Shown in pieces: positions 33,078 through 42,227 of a stretch of 64,000 nt of DNA. Source of the DNA: Xanthobacteraceae bacterium. Lineage in GTDB: Bacteria; Pseudomonadota; Alphaproteobacteria; Rhizobiales; Xanthobacteraceae. The first letter of the stretch is position 1, and every line of letters starts with the position of its first letter. Made by a program: the position numbers and the translations under genes. Location: contig JAIESR010000006.1 in NCBI GenBank assembly GCA_019745775.1, positions 342,852-406,851 of the forward strand, given 5' to 3'. Below the pieces are notes generated by a model. The model was not told where the DNA came from. It searched no databases and worked only from the letters and a program-made list of their open reading frames with translations.

Positions 33078-34388
33078 TTAGCCCTGGTGCGCGCCGACCT
33101 GCCTCAGCTCGCGAAACGAGATCAGCCGCCGTTCCCGCTCGTCCCACAGCGCGAGCCGCACGCAACCGAGACTCTGCAGCATCGTCAGTCGGTTGATGCC
33201 ACGCAACTCGGGATGGTCGCGCAGCGCCCGCGGCAGCCGGTAATAGGGAATTCGGCTGCACAGGTGGTGCACGTGGTGCATGCCGATATTGGCCGTGAAC
33301 CAGCGTAGAACGCTCGGCAAGTGATAGTACGAGCTGCCGTAGAGCGCGGCATCGTGGAACGTCCAATCGGTATTCCTGGCCCAGAAGGTCGGATCGAATT
33401 GGTGCTGGACGTAGAACAGCCATACGCCGATCGCACCGGCGATCAGTGTCGTCGGCAAATACACCAGCAGAAGCGGTCCGATCCCGACGAACCAGATCAG
33501 CGTTGCCACGATGGCCGCCACCGCGAGATTCGTCGCCATGGTGCTGAGCCAAGGTTGCCAGCCGCCGCGCAACATGCCGACCGGGAGCCGCTGCCGCAAA
33601 ATGAAGAGATAGGCAGGGCCGATGCCGAACATCACGATCGGATGCCGATACAGCCGATAGCAGAGCCGTCCCCACATCGAGCGCGCGAGATATTCGCGCA
33701 CCGTCAGCGTGTCGATGTCGCCCAGTCCGCGCTCGTCGAGATTGCCGGAGCTGGCGTGATGGACCGCGTGCGCTCGTCGCCAGAAACCGTAAGGTGTCAG
33801 GGTGAGGACGCCGATGATCCTTCCCACCCAATCATTCGCCGCGCGAGCGCGGAAGAAAGCGCCGTGACCGCAATCGTGCTGGATCATGAACGAGCGGACG
33901 AGGAAGCCCGCCGCAGGGACGGCAATCAGCAGCGAGAGCCACCAGTAGCCGACATAGTATAGCGCCCAGGCCAAAGTCCACAGGCCAACGAGCGGACCGA
34001 GGGTGATCGCGATCTCGATGATGCTGCGCGCATGATTGGGTTCACGATAGCGCGCGAGGATTTGGATCCAGTTCCGCGCGTCGACCGGCTTTGAAGCCGA
34101 GGCAGCGTTCGAGCCCTTGTCCAAAGGTTGTATCCGTTGTTGAGAAACGAGGTCCGGCGACGGCCAGACCGCGATGGTGGGCAGTGACCGGGCAATCACG
34201 GTTTTTCTGTGTTTGGTACGGTGACCCAAGCACGCCCTCAGAAATGGCCGGCAACTTGAGCCAGATAGACTCCGAACGGCTGGATTCACCATTTGCCGTT
34301 GCTGGCCCTGGCCAGGATATCGGATGACTCCGAAAGAATAGCTAGGGTGCATCGGCGAAAGGGTGTATCTTTGCACCATCACTGGCAT
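33078..34388 (-). CDS. Fatty acid desaturase (membrane di-iron)
   Basis: The open frame is 436 codons, but family likeness begins only about 100 codons in (KPVDARNWIQILARYREPNHARS), so the true start is probably downstream of 34388, for instance GTG 34199; the N-terminus is uncertain. Three His boxes are present: HDCGHGAFF, HAVHHASSG and HHVHHL. Between them lie hydrophobic helices (GYWWLSLLIAVPAAGFL, LAVAAIVATLIWFVGIGPLLLVYL). These integral enzymes introduce double bonds in acyl chains. The gene is isolated on its strand, between small unknown genes. Confidence 0.88.
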   Translation of the reverse strand: MPVMVQRYTLSPMHPSYSFGVIRYPGQGQQRQMVNPAVRSLSGSSCRPFLRACLGHRTKHRKTVIARSLPTIAVWPSPDLVSQQRIQPLDKGSNAASASKPVDARNWIQILARYREPNHARSIIEIAITLGPLVGLWTLAWALYYVGYWWLSLLIAVPAAGFLVRSFMIQHDCGHGAFFRARAANDWVGRIIGVLTLTPYGFWRRAHAVHHASSGNLDERGLGDIDTLTVREYLARSMWGRLCYRLYRHPIVMFGIGPAYLFILRQRLPVGMLRGGWQPWLSTMATNLAVAAIVATLIWFVGIGPLLLVYLPTTLIAGAIGVWLFYVQHQFDPTFWARNTDWTFHDAALYGSSYYHLPSVLRWFTANIGMHHVHHLCSRIPYYRLPRALRDHPELRGINRLTMLQSLGCVRLALWDERERRLISFRELRQVGAHQG

Positions 34389-34466
34389 ATCGCATCAAAG
34401 CGATCATAGGCGCCGGTGGCTGAGAGACCGGTTGCGCTCCCGCCTGCAAACGCAAGGGAGCGCACC

Positions 34467-34697
34467 ATGCCCGAACCTTCGTTCACCTCAACGCGATTCG
34501 CCAAGGCGACGCGATTCCGCAGCAACGCCGCGGCTTGCGGCACCTTTGCCGCGCATGCGGTGTCGCCGACGGATCGTGCGCTCCTGTTGCGGATGCAGCG
34601 CGCGTGGCTGGACCGCGCCAGCCACCAGGAGATGATCGACGAACTGCCGCCAAGACCACCGGCCGGTGCTGGTGCGTTGGCCGCGCCACGAGGCTGA
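34467..34697 (+). CDS. Small hypothetical protein
   Basis: 76 residues from ATG 34467 (MPEPSFTSTRFAKATRFRSN), with AAGGGAG upstream. The first half is basic; the second half (SPTDRALLLRMQRAWLDRAS) is helical. No family is recognised. It is the first of three small plus-strand genes upstream of ftsW. The start is set by its ribosome-binding site; a longer in-frame start at 34416 exists. It may be real, as codon usage matches neighbours, but nothing decisive is seen. Confidence 0.45.
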   Translation: MPEPSFTSTRFAKATRFRSNAAACGTFAAHAVSPTDRALLLRMQRAWLDRASHQEMIDELPPRPPAGAGALAAPRG

Positions 34698-34776
34698 CGA
34701 TCTGCATCTGCGTTCAACGACGCAGGCGCGGCTTGAGAATAGAGAAACGATAGAACCAGGGATTGGGGACCAAGCG

Positions 34777-34998
34777 ATGCGCTTCTACATCTTCAAATCC
34801 GAGACGACCAAGGACTTGCGGGCGTTTGCCGCGGACGTGGGAGGCGCGAAGCTCCCCGACAACCACGCGCCGTGGACGGTGACAGGTGTGGTTGGCGTCG
34901 ACGCCTCACCCCCTCACAATCTGTCGCGTGAGACGATCGAGGGTGCGATCGAGGCCGAAGGCTTCCAGCTCTGGCGGCTCAAGGCTGCCGACGCGTGA
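34777..34998 (+). CDS. Small conserved-looking hypothetical protein
   Basis: 73 residues from ATG 34777 (MRFYIFKSETTKDLRAFAAD). It shows a mixed alpha/beta pattern with KLPDNHAPWTVTGVV and NLSRETIEGAIEAEGFQLWRLK. I recall similar short proteins annotated as hypothetical in Bradyrhizobiaceae, without known function; this is memory and not a search result. The upstream gene is 79 bases away, with no evident terminator between. Confidence 0.6.
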   Translation: MRFYIFKSETTKDLRAFAADVGGAKLPDNHAPWTVTGVVGVDASPPHNLSRETIEGAIEAEGFQLWRLKAADA

Positions 34999-35085
34999 CT
35001 CTGACTTGCGGCGCGAACGAACAGTTGCCTTCACTGGCGCAAGCGGCTCTAAGTGCCTCGTGATCTGGAAACGCGACGGGTGACC

Positions 35086-35598
35086 ATGCGCAAGTCTTCC
35101 AACCAAAAAATCCCCGACAAGACTCTGATCCTGCATTGGATCGAGGAACAGAAGGCGTGGGCGGAACTGCCGTGGCCCGACTGGGTCCGATTTCGGGGCC
35201 TTGGCGAGGAGCACTCGAGCCTGCTGCTCGGTGCCGAGGCCGGCGAGCACTATTTTCTGGTGTGCATGCTGGGTTCTCACGGCGAACTCAGCAATGTCAT
35301 TCCGCACCGATACATGATTTCGAACGACGCCCGGCTTGTTCATGGGTTTGACGGTCTTGATGGTGCGGAGCGCGATGAATCGGACCGGATAGCCGAGCTT
35401 GACGCGCCGACGATCGAAGACGTCGAGCGCTACCAGGAGCTCTGTGGGCGCGGCTTCGCGCCCAACCTGCCGCCGCCCCACACCGTTCAGCATTTGCTGC
35501 AGGCGATGCCGGGTATCGCCGGCGCGCCGCCGGGCGCGGCCTGCTGGAATTTCCTGTCCGCCATCGGCGTCTGTCGTTCCGGCGCGGCCATCAACTGA
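35086..35598 (+). CDS. Hypothetical cytoplasmic protein
   Basis: 170 residues from ATG 35086 (MRKSSNQKIPDKTLILHWIE), with GACGGGTG upstream; a GTG at 35053 would add eleven residues. It is soluble, with no signal or membrane segments. The segments PDWVRFRGLGEEHSSLLLG, PHRYMISNDARLVHGFDGLD and a Pro-rich LPPPHTVQHLLQAMPG are visible. No family is recognised. It precedes ftsW by about 110 bases with no evident terminator. Confidence 0.6.
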   Translation: MRKSSNQKIPDKTLILHWIEEQKAWAELPWPDWVRFRGLGEEHSSLLLGAEAGEHYFLVCMLGSHGELSNVIPHRYMISNDARLVHGFDGLDGAERDESDRIAELDAPTIEDVERYQELCGRGFAPNLPPPHTVQHLLQAMPGIAGAPPGAACWNFLSAIGVCRSGAAIN

Positions 35599-35651
35599 GG
35601 GGGCGTCCGGGAGGGCTCTCGCCTGCCGCCGCCGGCCGAAATCCCGCCCCG

Positions 35652-35666
35652 TTAACCTCTCTTCAA
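35652..35666. promoter_or_regulatory. Weak CtrA-like site upstream of ftsW
   Basis: TTAA-N7-TCAA, one base from the CtrA consensus TTAA-N7-TTAA, 41 bases before the ftsW start. CtrA controls division genes in Caulobacter and relatives, so the position is suggestive, but the motif is short and imperfect. Confidence 0.25.
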
Positions 35667-35706
35667 CCAACCCCCGTCAGGACTTGTATTCAGGACGGGG
35701 ACAGTC

Positions 35707-36861
35707 ATGGTTTCGCGCGTCGAGCGCACGCCCTTTGCCGCCTGGTGGTGGACGGTCGACCGGCTGACGCTGGCGGCGATGCTCGGCCTGATGCTGGCCG
35801 GCATCGTGCTGTCGCTGGCGGCGAGCCCGCCGGTCGCGGCGCGGCTCGGGCTCGAGCCGTTCTACTTCGTCAACCGCCACATCCTGTTCCTGATCCCCGC
35901 CATCGCGGTGCTGATCGCGACCTCGTTCCTGCCGCCGCGCCACATCCGGCGCATCGCGCTGGTGGTGTTCGTCGTCAGCCTGGCGCTGTTGTTCGCCACG
36001 CTGATCTTCGGCGCCGAGGTGAAGGGTGCGCGGCGCTGGCTCAACATCCTCGGGGTCAGCATCCAGCCGTCGGAATTCCTCAAGCCCGCCTTCGTGATCC
36101 TGATCGCCTGGCTGTTCGGTGAATCGGCACGGCGTCCGGAGATGCCGGCGAATACCATCGCGCTTGGTCTGCTCGGCGTCGTGGTGCTCGGCCTGGTGAT
36201 GCAGCCCGACTTCGGACAGACCATGCTGATCCTCGCGGTCTGGGGCGCGCTGTTCTTCCTCGCCGGCATGCGCCTGATCTGGGTGCTCGGCCTCGGCGGC
36301 GTGGCGATCGTCGGCCTGACCGGCGCCTATTTCACGGTCCCGCACGTCGCGCGCCGCATCAAGCGGTTCATGGACCCGGCGTCGGGCGACACCTTCAACA
36401 TCGACCAGGCGGTCGAGTCGTTCGTGCGCGGCGGCTGGTTCGGCCGCGGCCCGGGCGAGGGCACCGTGAAGCGCATCCTGCCCGAAAGCCACACCGACTT
36501 CGTGTTCGCGGTGGCGGCGGAGGAATTCGGCATCGCGCTCTGCCTGGTCCTGCTGCTGCTGTTCGCCTTCATCGTGCTGCGCGCGCTCTTGCATGCGCTG
36601 CGCAACCATGATCCGTTCGAGCGCTTCGCGGCCGCCGGCCTCGCGATCCTGTTTGGCCTGCAATCCGCCATCAACATGGCGGTGAATGCCCACCTGATCC
36701 CGGCCAAGGGCATGACCCTGCCTTTCGTCTCTTACGGGGGCTCTTCGATGATCTCGCTCGCCTGGGGCATGGGCATGCTGCTGGCGCTGACGCGCGAGCG
36801 TCCGAGCGTCGGTTATCTCGCGAGCCATGACGGGCTTGCGCCGGCCGGGAGCGCGGCGTGA
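35707..36861 (+). CDS. ftsW: Lipid II polymerase / septal SEDS protein FtsW
   Basis: A 384-residue SEDS-family integral membrane protein with about ten helices. Family signatures are the ARRWLNILGVSIQPSEFLKP block, PESHTDFVFAVAAEEFG, and the hallmark AKGMTLPFVSYGGSS. FtsW polymerises glycan strands at the septum with FtsI as partner. It restarts the dcw cluster about 15.8 kb after murD. It overlaps murG by four bases (GTGA), where murG uses a GTG start. Confidence 0.97.
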   Translation: MVSRVERTPFAAWWWTVDRLTLAAMLGLMLAGIVLSLAASPPVAARLGLEPFYFVNRHILFLIPAIAVLIATSFLPPRHIRRIALVVFVVSLALLFATLIFGAEVKGARRWLNILGVSIQPSEFLKPAFVILIAWLFGESARRPEMPANTIALGLLGVVVLGLVMQPDFGQTMLILAVWGALFFLAGMRLIWVLGLGGVAIVGLTGAYFTVPHVARRIKRFMDPASGDTFNIDQAVESFVRGGWFGRGPGEGTVKRILPESHTDFVFAVAAEEFGIALCLVLLLLFAFIVLRALLHALRNHDPFERFAAAGLAILFGLQSAINMAVNAHLIPAKGMTLPFVSYGGSSMISLAWGMGMLLALTRERPSVGYLASHDGLAPAGSAA

Positions 36862-37970
36862 CGACAACGGGCGGCACGCCGCTCGTGCTGCTCGCGGCGG
36901 GCGGCACCGGCGGCCATCTGTTTCCCGCGGAAGCACTGGCTTCCGCCCTCGAGAAGCGCGGCGTCACCGTCGACCTCGCCACCGATCACCGCGCCGAACG
37001 CTACGGCAGCCGCTTTCCCGCCCGCGAGATCCACATCATCCCGAGCGACACCGTGCGTGCGCGCAACCCGATCGCACTCGCGCGCACCGCGGTCGCGCTC
37101 GGCCGCGGCCTCGTCCGCGCCTATGGCGTGCTGCGCCGGATCAAGCCCGCCGCCGTGGTCGGTTTCGGCGGCTACCCGACCCTGCCGCCGCTCGGCGCCG
37201 CGACCGTGCTCAAGATCCCGACCGTCATCCACGAGCAGAACGCGGTGATGGGGCGCGCCAACCGGCAGCTTGCACCGCATGTCACGGCGATCGCGACCTC
37301 ATTCGCGGGCGTGCTCGATGCCGAGCCGGCACTCGCCGCCAAGGCAACGCGCACCGGCAACCCGGTAAGGCCGGCGGCGATCGCGGCGGCGGCGACGCCG
37401 TTCGTCGCGCCCGAGGCCGACGGCCTGGTGCGGCTCCTGGTTTTCGGTGGCAGCCAGGGCGCGCGCATCATGTCGGAGGTCGTACCGTCCGCGATCGAGC
37501 AGCTCGAGCCTTCTTTGCGCGTGCGCCTGTTGCTGGCGCAGCAGGCGCGCGACGAGGACCTCGCGGCCGTGCGCGACATCTACGGCCGGCTGCGCATCGC
37601 CGCGGAGGTGTCGCCGTTCTTTCCCGACCTGCCGGCGCGCATCGCCGCCGCGCATCTCGTCGTCGCACGCTCGGGCGCCTCGACGGTGTCGGAGCTTGCC
37701 GCCATCGGCCGGCCGTCGATCCTGGTGCCGCTGCCGGGCGCGCTCGACCAGGACCAGCACGCCAATGCCGGCGTGCTCGCCGCGGCCGGCGGCGCGATCC
37801 GTCTGCCGCAGAGCGAGTTCACGCCCGCGCGTCTCGCCGCGGAGATCACCGCGCTTGCCGCCGGCCCGCAACGCCTCGCGGCGATGGCACAGGCCGCCCG
37901 CGCGCAGGGCGCGCCCGACGCCGCCGATCGGCTCGCCGACCTGGTGATGAAGACCGCGAAGCTCGGTTAG
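36858..37970 (+). CDS. murG: UDP-GlcNAc:lipid I N-acetylglucosaminyltransferase
   Basis: A 370-residue GT-B glycosyltransferase making lipid II at the inner membrane. The N-terminal loop LLAAGGTGGHLFPAEALA, the second Gly loop VVGFGGYPTLPPLGAA, the IHEQNAVMGRANRQLA segment and the UDP-GlcNAc site (LLVFGGSQGARIM, then ARSGASTVSELAAIGRP and LPGALDQDQHANAG) are all present. The start is GTG, overlapping the ftsW stop. Its 3' end overlaps the convergent HAD gene by four bases. Confidence 0.97.
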   Translation: MTTTGGTPLVLLAAGGTGGHLFPAEALASALEKRGVTVDLATDHRAERYGSRFPAREIHIIPSDTVRARNPIALARTAVALGRGLVRAYGVLRRIKPAAVVGFGGYPTLPPLGAATVLKIPTVIHEQNAVMGRANRQLAPHVTAIATSFAGVLDAEPALAAKATRTGNPVRPAAIAAAATPFVAPEADGLVRLLVFGGSQGARIMSEVVPSAIEQLEPSLRVRLLLAQQARDEDLAAVRDIYGRLRIAAEVSPFFPDLPARIAAAHLVVARSGASTVSELAAIGRPSILVPLPGALDQDQHANAGVLAAAGGAIRLPQSEFTPARLAAEITALAAGPQRLAAMAQAARAQGAPDAADRLADLVMKTAKLG

Positions 37971-38632
37971 GTTTTTTGCAACATCGCGCGCACGTCGTTG
38001 AGGTCGCGCACCACCGCGACGCATAGCGCACGCAACTCGTCGGTGGCCGGCAGCATGTCCGGCACCATGATCGCCATCGCGCCGGACGCATGCGCGGCGC
38101 GCACGCCGGGGTAGGAGTCCTCCAGCACGACGCAGCGCTCGGGATGGACGCCGAGCCTGCCGGCGGCGGCAACAAAGATGTCGGGGTACGGCTTGCCGCG
38201 CATGACGTCTTCGCGGGTGCAGACGGCGGCAAAATGCTCGAGCAGCCCCGCGCGCGACAGATGCTGCTCCGCGATCCGGCGCGCCGTCGACGTCGCAACC
38301 GCCATCGGCAGCTTGCGCGCGGCGAGCTCTCCGATCAGTTCCACCGCGCCGGTCTTCACCGGGACCCCGGGATCGAGGCGCCGGCGCATCTCGGCTTCGC
38401 AATCGGCAAACAGCCGGGCGACCGGGAAGTCGGCACCGAAACGCCGCCGTAGGATGAGATGGATTTCCGCCTCGGCGGTTCCGACCATCGATTGGCAGAA
38501 GTCGCCGGGAAAATCGTACCCCATGGCTGATGCGGCCGCGACCATTGCGGAGCGATAGACGCTTTCGGTGTCGAGCAGGAGCCCGTCCATGTCGAAGATC
38601 ACGGCTTCGACGGGGTAGGGGAAGGCATTCAT
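37967..38632 (-). CDS. HAD-superfamily hydrolase (beta-phosphoglucomutase/GmhB-like)
   Basis: A 221-residue HAD protein on the opposite strand between murG and murC. Motif 1 is VIFDMDGLLLDTES (Asp14 nucleophile, Asp16 acid), followed by motif 2 MAVATSTARR (Thr/Ser), motif 3 Lys in REDVMRGKPYPDIF, and motif 4 VVLEDSYPGVRAA. It has a helical cap (residues about 20-90). Members dephosphorylate sugars or metabolites. It overlaps murG's 3' end by four bases. Being antisense to the flanking dcw genes, it breaks the operon into two transcripts. Confidence 0.9.
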   Translation of the reverse strand: MNAFPYPVEAVIFDMDGLLLDTESVYRSAMVAAASAMGYDFPGDFCQSMVGTAEAEIHLILRRRFGADFPVARLFADCEAEMRRRLDPGVPVKTGAVELIGELAARKLPMAVATSTARRIAEQHLSRAGLLEHFAAVCTREDVMRGKPYPDIFVAAAGRLGVHPERCVVLEDSYPGVRAAHASGAMAIMVPDMLPATDELRALCVAVVRDLNDVRAMLQKT

Positions 38633-38754
38633 GAAGAAGTTCCGGCGGCTTGCATCGCGGGGCGGGTCAGGTCCATATCCTGCGGCTGAGGCGCCGGCCA
38701 GGCCGATGCTCTAACATGACCGCCCTAAAGAGCTGAGTCGGGAGTACCACCTTC

Positions 38755-40167
38755 ATGAAGCTGCCGCGCGACATCGGCCCAGTCCATTTCGTGGGCATCG
38801 GCGGCATCGGCATGAGCGGCATTGCCGAGGTGCTGATCAATCTCGGCTACACGGTGCAAGGGTCCGATGCCGCCGACGGCGCCAACATCAAGCGGCTGCG
38901 CGACAAAGGCGCGACGGTGTCGATCGGCCATGCCGCCGCCAATCTCGGCGCCGCCGAGGTGGTGGTGGTCTCGACCGCGATCCTCCGCGACAATCCGGAA
39001 CTGATCGCGGCGCGCGCCAGGCGGCTGCCGGTGGTGCGGCGGGCCGAGATGCTCGCCGAGCTGATGCGGCTGAAGAGCTGCATCGCCATCGCCGGCACCC
39101 ATGGCAAGACCACGACCACGTCGATGGTGGCGGCGCTGCTCGATGCCGGCAACCTCGATCCGACGGTGATCAACGGCGGCATCATCGAGGCCTATGGCAC
39201 CAATGCGCGGCTCGGCGGCGGCGACTGGATGGTGGTCGAGGCCGACGAATCCGACGGCACCTTCCTGAAGCTTCCCGCCGACATCGCCATCGTCACCAAT
39301 GTCGATCCCGAGCATCTCGATCACTTCAAGACCTACGATGCCGTGCAGGAGGCGTTCCGCAGCTTCGTCGAGAACGTTCCGTTCTACGGCTTTGCGGTGA
39401 TGTGCACCGACCACGAGGTGGTGCAGCAGCTGGTCGGGCGGATCGAAGACCGCCGCATCGTCACCTATGGCGAGAACCCGCAGGCCGACGTGCGGCTCGC
39501 CGACCTCGACCACGCCAACGGCGCGTCGCGCTTCAACGTGATGTTCCGCAACCGTGCCGGCCAGGAGGTGCACACCATCAAGCATCTGCGGCTGCCGATG
39601 CCCGGGCGTCACAACGCGCTGAACGCCACCGCCGCGATCGCGGTCGCGCGCGAGCTTGGCGTCGGCGACGACCAGATCCGCAAGGCGCTGGAGAGTTTCG
39701 GCGGCGTTCGCCGCCGCTTCACCCGCACCGGTGAGTGGAACGGCGTGCCGATCATCGACGATTACGGCCACCATCCGGTCGAGATCGCCGCGGTGCTGAG
39801 CGCCGCGCGTGAATCTACCAAAGGCCAGGTGATCGCGATCATGCAGCCGCACCGCTATTCGCGGCTGGCGACGCTGTTCGAGTCCTTCTGCACCTGCTTC
39901 AACGACGCCGACACCGTCATGATTGCGCACGTCTATCCGGCGGGCGAGCAGCCGATCGAGGGCGCCAGCCGCGATGCGCTGGTGCAGGGCATGCGCGCCC
40001 GCGGCCACCGCCAGGTGATTCCGCTCGACGGCCCGCAGGACATCGCCGGCATCGTGAAGCGGCTGGCGCGGCCGGGCGACATCGTCGTGTTCCTTGGTGC
40101 CGGCAACATCACGCAGTGGGCCTATGCGCTGCCCGGCGAGTTGGCGGCGACCGGCAAGGTGGCGTGA
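38755..40167 (+). CDS. murC: UDP-MurNAc:L-alanine ligase
   Basis: A 470-residue Mur ligase adding the first residue, L-Ala, to UDP-MurNAc. It has the Rossmann motif [17 protein letters not shown], the P-loop [11 protein letters not shown] (from residue 114), [23 protein letters not shown], and [16 protein letters not shown] with [11 protein letters not shown]. Since the HAD gene upstream is antisense, murC must have its own promoter in the 120 bases before it. A toxin-antitoxin pair follows in place of murB. Confidence 0.97.
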   Translation: MKLPRDIGPVHFVGIGGIGMSGIAEVLINLGYTVQGSDAADGANIKRLRDKGATVSIGHAAANLGAAEVVVVSTAILRDNPELIAARARRLPVVRRAEMLAELMRLKSCIAIAGTHGKTTTTSMVAALLDAGNLDPTVINGGIIEAYGTNARLGGGDWMVVEADESDGTFLKLPADIAIVTNVDPEHLDHFKTYDAVQEAFRSFVENVPFYGFAVMCTDHEVVQQLVGRIEDRRIVTYGENPQADVRLADLDHANGASRFNVMFRNRAGQEVHTIKHLRLPMPGRHNALNATAAIAVARELGVGDDQIRKALESFGGVRRRFTRTGEWNGVPIIDDYGHHPVEIAAVLSAARESTKGQVIAIMQPHRYSRLATLFESFCTCFNDADTVMIAHVYPAGEQPIEGASRDALVQGMRARGHRQVIPLDGPQDIAGIVKRLARPGDIVVFLGAGNITQWAYALPGELAATGKVA

Positions 40168-40182
40168 TCCGGAAGGACAATG

Positions 40183-40212
40183 TTGTCGTTGGCCTATTTC
40201 CGAGCTTATAAT
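40183..40212 (+). promoter_or_regulatory. Strong sigma70-like promoter upstream of the antitoxin/toxin/murB genes
   Basis: TTGTCG (40183-40188) and a perfect TATAAT (40207-40212), 18 bases apart, lie just after the murC stop and 33 bases before the antitoxin ATG. Perfect -10 boxes are rare in this GC-rich DNA. Promoter strength is inferred from match to the enterobacterial consensus. Confidence 0.65.
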
Positions 40213-40244
40213 TGGGCTCCGCCAAGACATTAAAGAGTGTCGCT

Positions 40245-40466
40245 ATGAACGACGCACTGCTTAAAGAATTGCTGCAACTATCTCCCGAGGAGCGCCTTCA
40301 ACTCGTGGAAGATCTTTGGGACAGTATTGCGCAGGATCAACTGCCGGCGCTTACGGACGCGCAGAAGAAGGAAATCGACCAGCGGATCGCAGATCATGAG
40401 AAGGACCCGTCGACCGCGTTGCCATGGGAGCAGGTTCGAAAATGGTTATGGTCTAACTATAAATGA
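40245..40466 (+). CDS. Addiction module antitoxin (Unstab_antitox/TIGR02574-like)
   Basis: 73 residues from ATG 40245 (MNDALLKELLQLSPEERLQL). The pattern LSPEERLQLVEDLWDSIA and ALTDAQKKEIDQRIADHEKD, then PWEQVRKWL is characteristic of short antitoxins paired with ParE/RelE toxins. A perfect TATAAT lies 33 bases upstream. It overlaps the toxin start by four bases (ATGA). The lower-GC composition compared with murC and murB suggests it was inserted later. The start at MNDALL is preferred over an extension to 40212, which starts inside the -10 box. Confidence 0.85.
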   Translation: MNDALLKELLQLSPEERLQLVEDLWDSIAQDQLPALTDAQKKEIDQRIADHEKDPSTALPWEQVRKWLWSNYK

Positions 40467-40759
40467 GGACGTTGGTTTTTCGTCCGGAGACACGAACCGA
40501 CATCGCCGATGCGGCGAGGTGGTACGAAGGACAGGCTGAGGGCCTTGGTGCAGATTTTCTTCGTGCAGTCGACGTAGCAATCGCATCCATTCAACATAAC
40601 CCGCACCAGTATCAACAAGTTTACCGACGCGTTCGACGAACGAGGTTGCGCCGCTTTCCGTATGTCGTGATCTACTACGTTGCGGGCGATGAGATCGTTG
40701 TTGTCGGTTGCTTCCATGGTCACAGCGATCCAGAGCGCTGGCAGAGCCGACTGCCATGA
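40463..40759 (+). CDS. ParE/RelE-family toxin, fused by overlap to murB
   Basis: A 98-residue toxin: [72 protein letters not shown]. The pattern matches ParE/RelE, especially the R-rich strand and FPYVVIYY core. The last TGA (40757-40759) overlaps the murB ATG (40756-40758), so murB translation is coupled to toxin translation. It sits between murC and murB, where relatives have no such genes. The target is not known. Confidence 0.87.
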   Translation: MRTLVFRPETRTDIADAARWYEGQAEGLGADFLRAVDVAIASIQHNPHQYQQVYRRVRRTRLRRFPYVVIYYVAGDEIVVVGCFHGHSDPERWQSRLP

Positions 40760-41670
40760 TCTTTCCCGACATCGTTGTCTCCCTTACATCGAACACACCA
40801 AGACTGCGCGGCCGACTGTTGCCGAACGAGCCGCTGGCGCCGCTGACCTGGTTCCGCGTCGGCGGTCCGGCGCAGGCGCTGTTCATGCCGGAAGATGAGG
40901 CGGACCTTGCGTACCTGCTCGCCAATCTGCCGGCCGACGTCCCGGTGACCGTCGTCGGCCTCGGCTCCAACCTGATCGTGCGCGACGGCGGCGTCGCCGG
41001 CGTCGTCATCCGGCTCGGCCGCGGCTTCTCCGACATCAAAGTCGAGGGTGAGCGCATCCGCACCGGCGCCGCGGTGCCGGACGTGCGGGTCGCGCAGGCG
41101 GCGCAGAAGGCCGGGCTGGCGGGGCTGGCGTTCCTGCGCGGCATTCCCGGCGCCGTCGGCGGCGCGCTGCGCATGAACGGCGGCGCCTACGGGCGCGAGA
41201 CCAAGGACACGCTGGTGGAAGCGCGCGGCGTCGACCGCGCCGGCAACGTCCGTGTGTTCGCCAACGGCGACATGCACTACACTTATCGGCACTGCGGCGC
41301 GCCGGACGACATCATCTTCACCGAGGCGCTGTTCCAGGGGACGCCGGGCGATCCCGCCGCCATCGCCGCCGAGATGGACAAGATCACGGAGTCACGTGAG
41401 GCGACGCAGCCGATCAGGAGCCGCACCGGCGGTTCGACCTTCAAGAACCCGCCCGGTCACAAGGCCTGGCAGCTGATCGACGCCGCCGGCTGCCGCGGGC
41501 TCATCGTCGGCGACGCACAGGTCTCCGAGATGCACTGCAATTTTCTGATCAACCGCGGCAACGCCACCGCCGCCGACATCGAGACGCTCGGCGAAACCGT
41601 GCGCCAGCGGGTGAAGGAGAATTCCGGCGTTGCGCTGGAGTGGGAAATCAAGCGGATCGGGGTGGCTTGA
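40756..41670 (+). CDS. murB: UDP-N-acetylenolpyruvoylglucosamine reductase
   Basis: 304 residues from ATG 40756 ([20 protein letters not shown]). It has the FAD-binding [36 protein letters not shown] and [17 protein letters not shown], the type I Ser in [13 protein letters not shown] and the closing Glu/His segment [16 protein letters not shown]. MurB reduces enolpyruvyl-UDP-GlcNAc to UDP-MurNAc, using NADPH. The start codon overlaps the toxin stop (ATGA). The Shine-Dalgarno signal is weak (AGAG), consistent with coupling. Confidence 0.95.
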   Translation: MIFPDIVVSLTSNTPRLRGRLLPNEPLAPLTWFRVGGPAQALFMPEDEADLAYLLANLPADVPVTVVGLGSNLIVRDGGVAGVVIRLGRGFSDIKVEGERIRTGAAVPDVRVAQAAQKAGLAGLAFLRGIPGAVGGALRMNGGAYGRETKDTLVEARGVDRAGNVRVFANGDMHYTYRHCGAPDDIIFTEALFQGTPGDPAAIAAEMDKITESREATQPIRSRTGGSTFKNPPGHKAWQLIDAAGCRGLIVGDAQVSEMHCNFLINRGNATAADIETLGETVRQRVKENSGVALEWEIKRIGVA

Positions 41671-41709
41671 TATCCTCCCGGAGCAGCCAGCCCGGCGAGC
41701 GCATGCCGC

Positions 41710-42195
41710 TCATGGCAGCGCGCGCTCCGAATTCGCGCCGCCCTCGTCGAAAACGAACCGTCGCATGAGCTCGGGCGTCGGCACCATGCAGCTCTCGGTC
41801 CTGCCGAACAGCCGGTAGCGATTGCGCGCCACCCGGTCGTAGAGCCAGTCGCGCAGCCGCCGCGGCACAATCGAGAACACGCGCACCCATCGCCAGCGCG
41901 GCACGTGCGTGAGGGCGCGGATCGCCGAGTCGGCTTTGAAATAGGCGCGGCCGCCGAGGATGACGGCATTCGTCTCGGGCGATTCCGGGTCGATGCCGAG
42001 CCGTTGCGCCAGTGCGCGGCCGTAGCGACTCTGGATCGGCGTGAACCGGAAGAAATCGGCGTTGTCGCGCTCGAGCAGGAACTGCACCCAGCCCGAGCAC
42101 AGCACGCAGACGCCGTCGAACACGACGAGCCCGTCGGGGACGCCGTCGATGACCTTCGATTCCCAGGATTGCTGCATGTACGGACCATACGTCAC
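41710..42195 (-). CDS. DCC1-like thiol-disulfide oxidoreductase family protein (DUF393)
   Basis: A 161-residue protein with the DUF393 motif VVFDGVCVLCSGWVQFLLERD, whose DxxCxLC positions give the family its name, and RFTPIQSRYGRALAQRLG. Members are thioredoxin-like but mostly uncharacterised. It is on the opposite strand between murB and the flavin monooxygenase gene, divergent from the latter. The start may be 42195 or the Met at 42177. Confidence 0.88.
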   Translation of the reverse strand: MTYGPYMQQSWESKVIDGVPDGLVVFDGVCVLCSGWVQFLLERDNADFFRFTPIQSRYGRALAQRLGIDPESPETNAVILGGRAYFKADSAIRALTHVPRWRWVRVFSIVPRRLRDWLYDRVARNRYRLFGRTESCMVPTPELMRRFVFDEGGANSERALP

Positions 42196-42227
42196 GTGCG
42201 CGGGCGATTTCCAGAACCGCCGGTGCC

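Noticed and set aside
19900..35706. Prophage or integrative element
   Set aside because: No integrase, phage structural gene, tRNA attachment site or long flanking direct repeat was found; only small palindromes occur.
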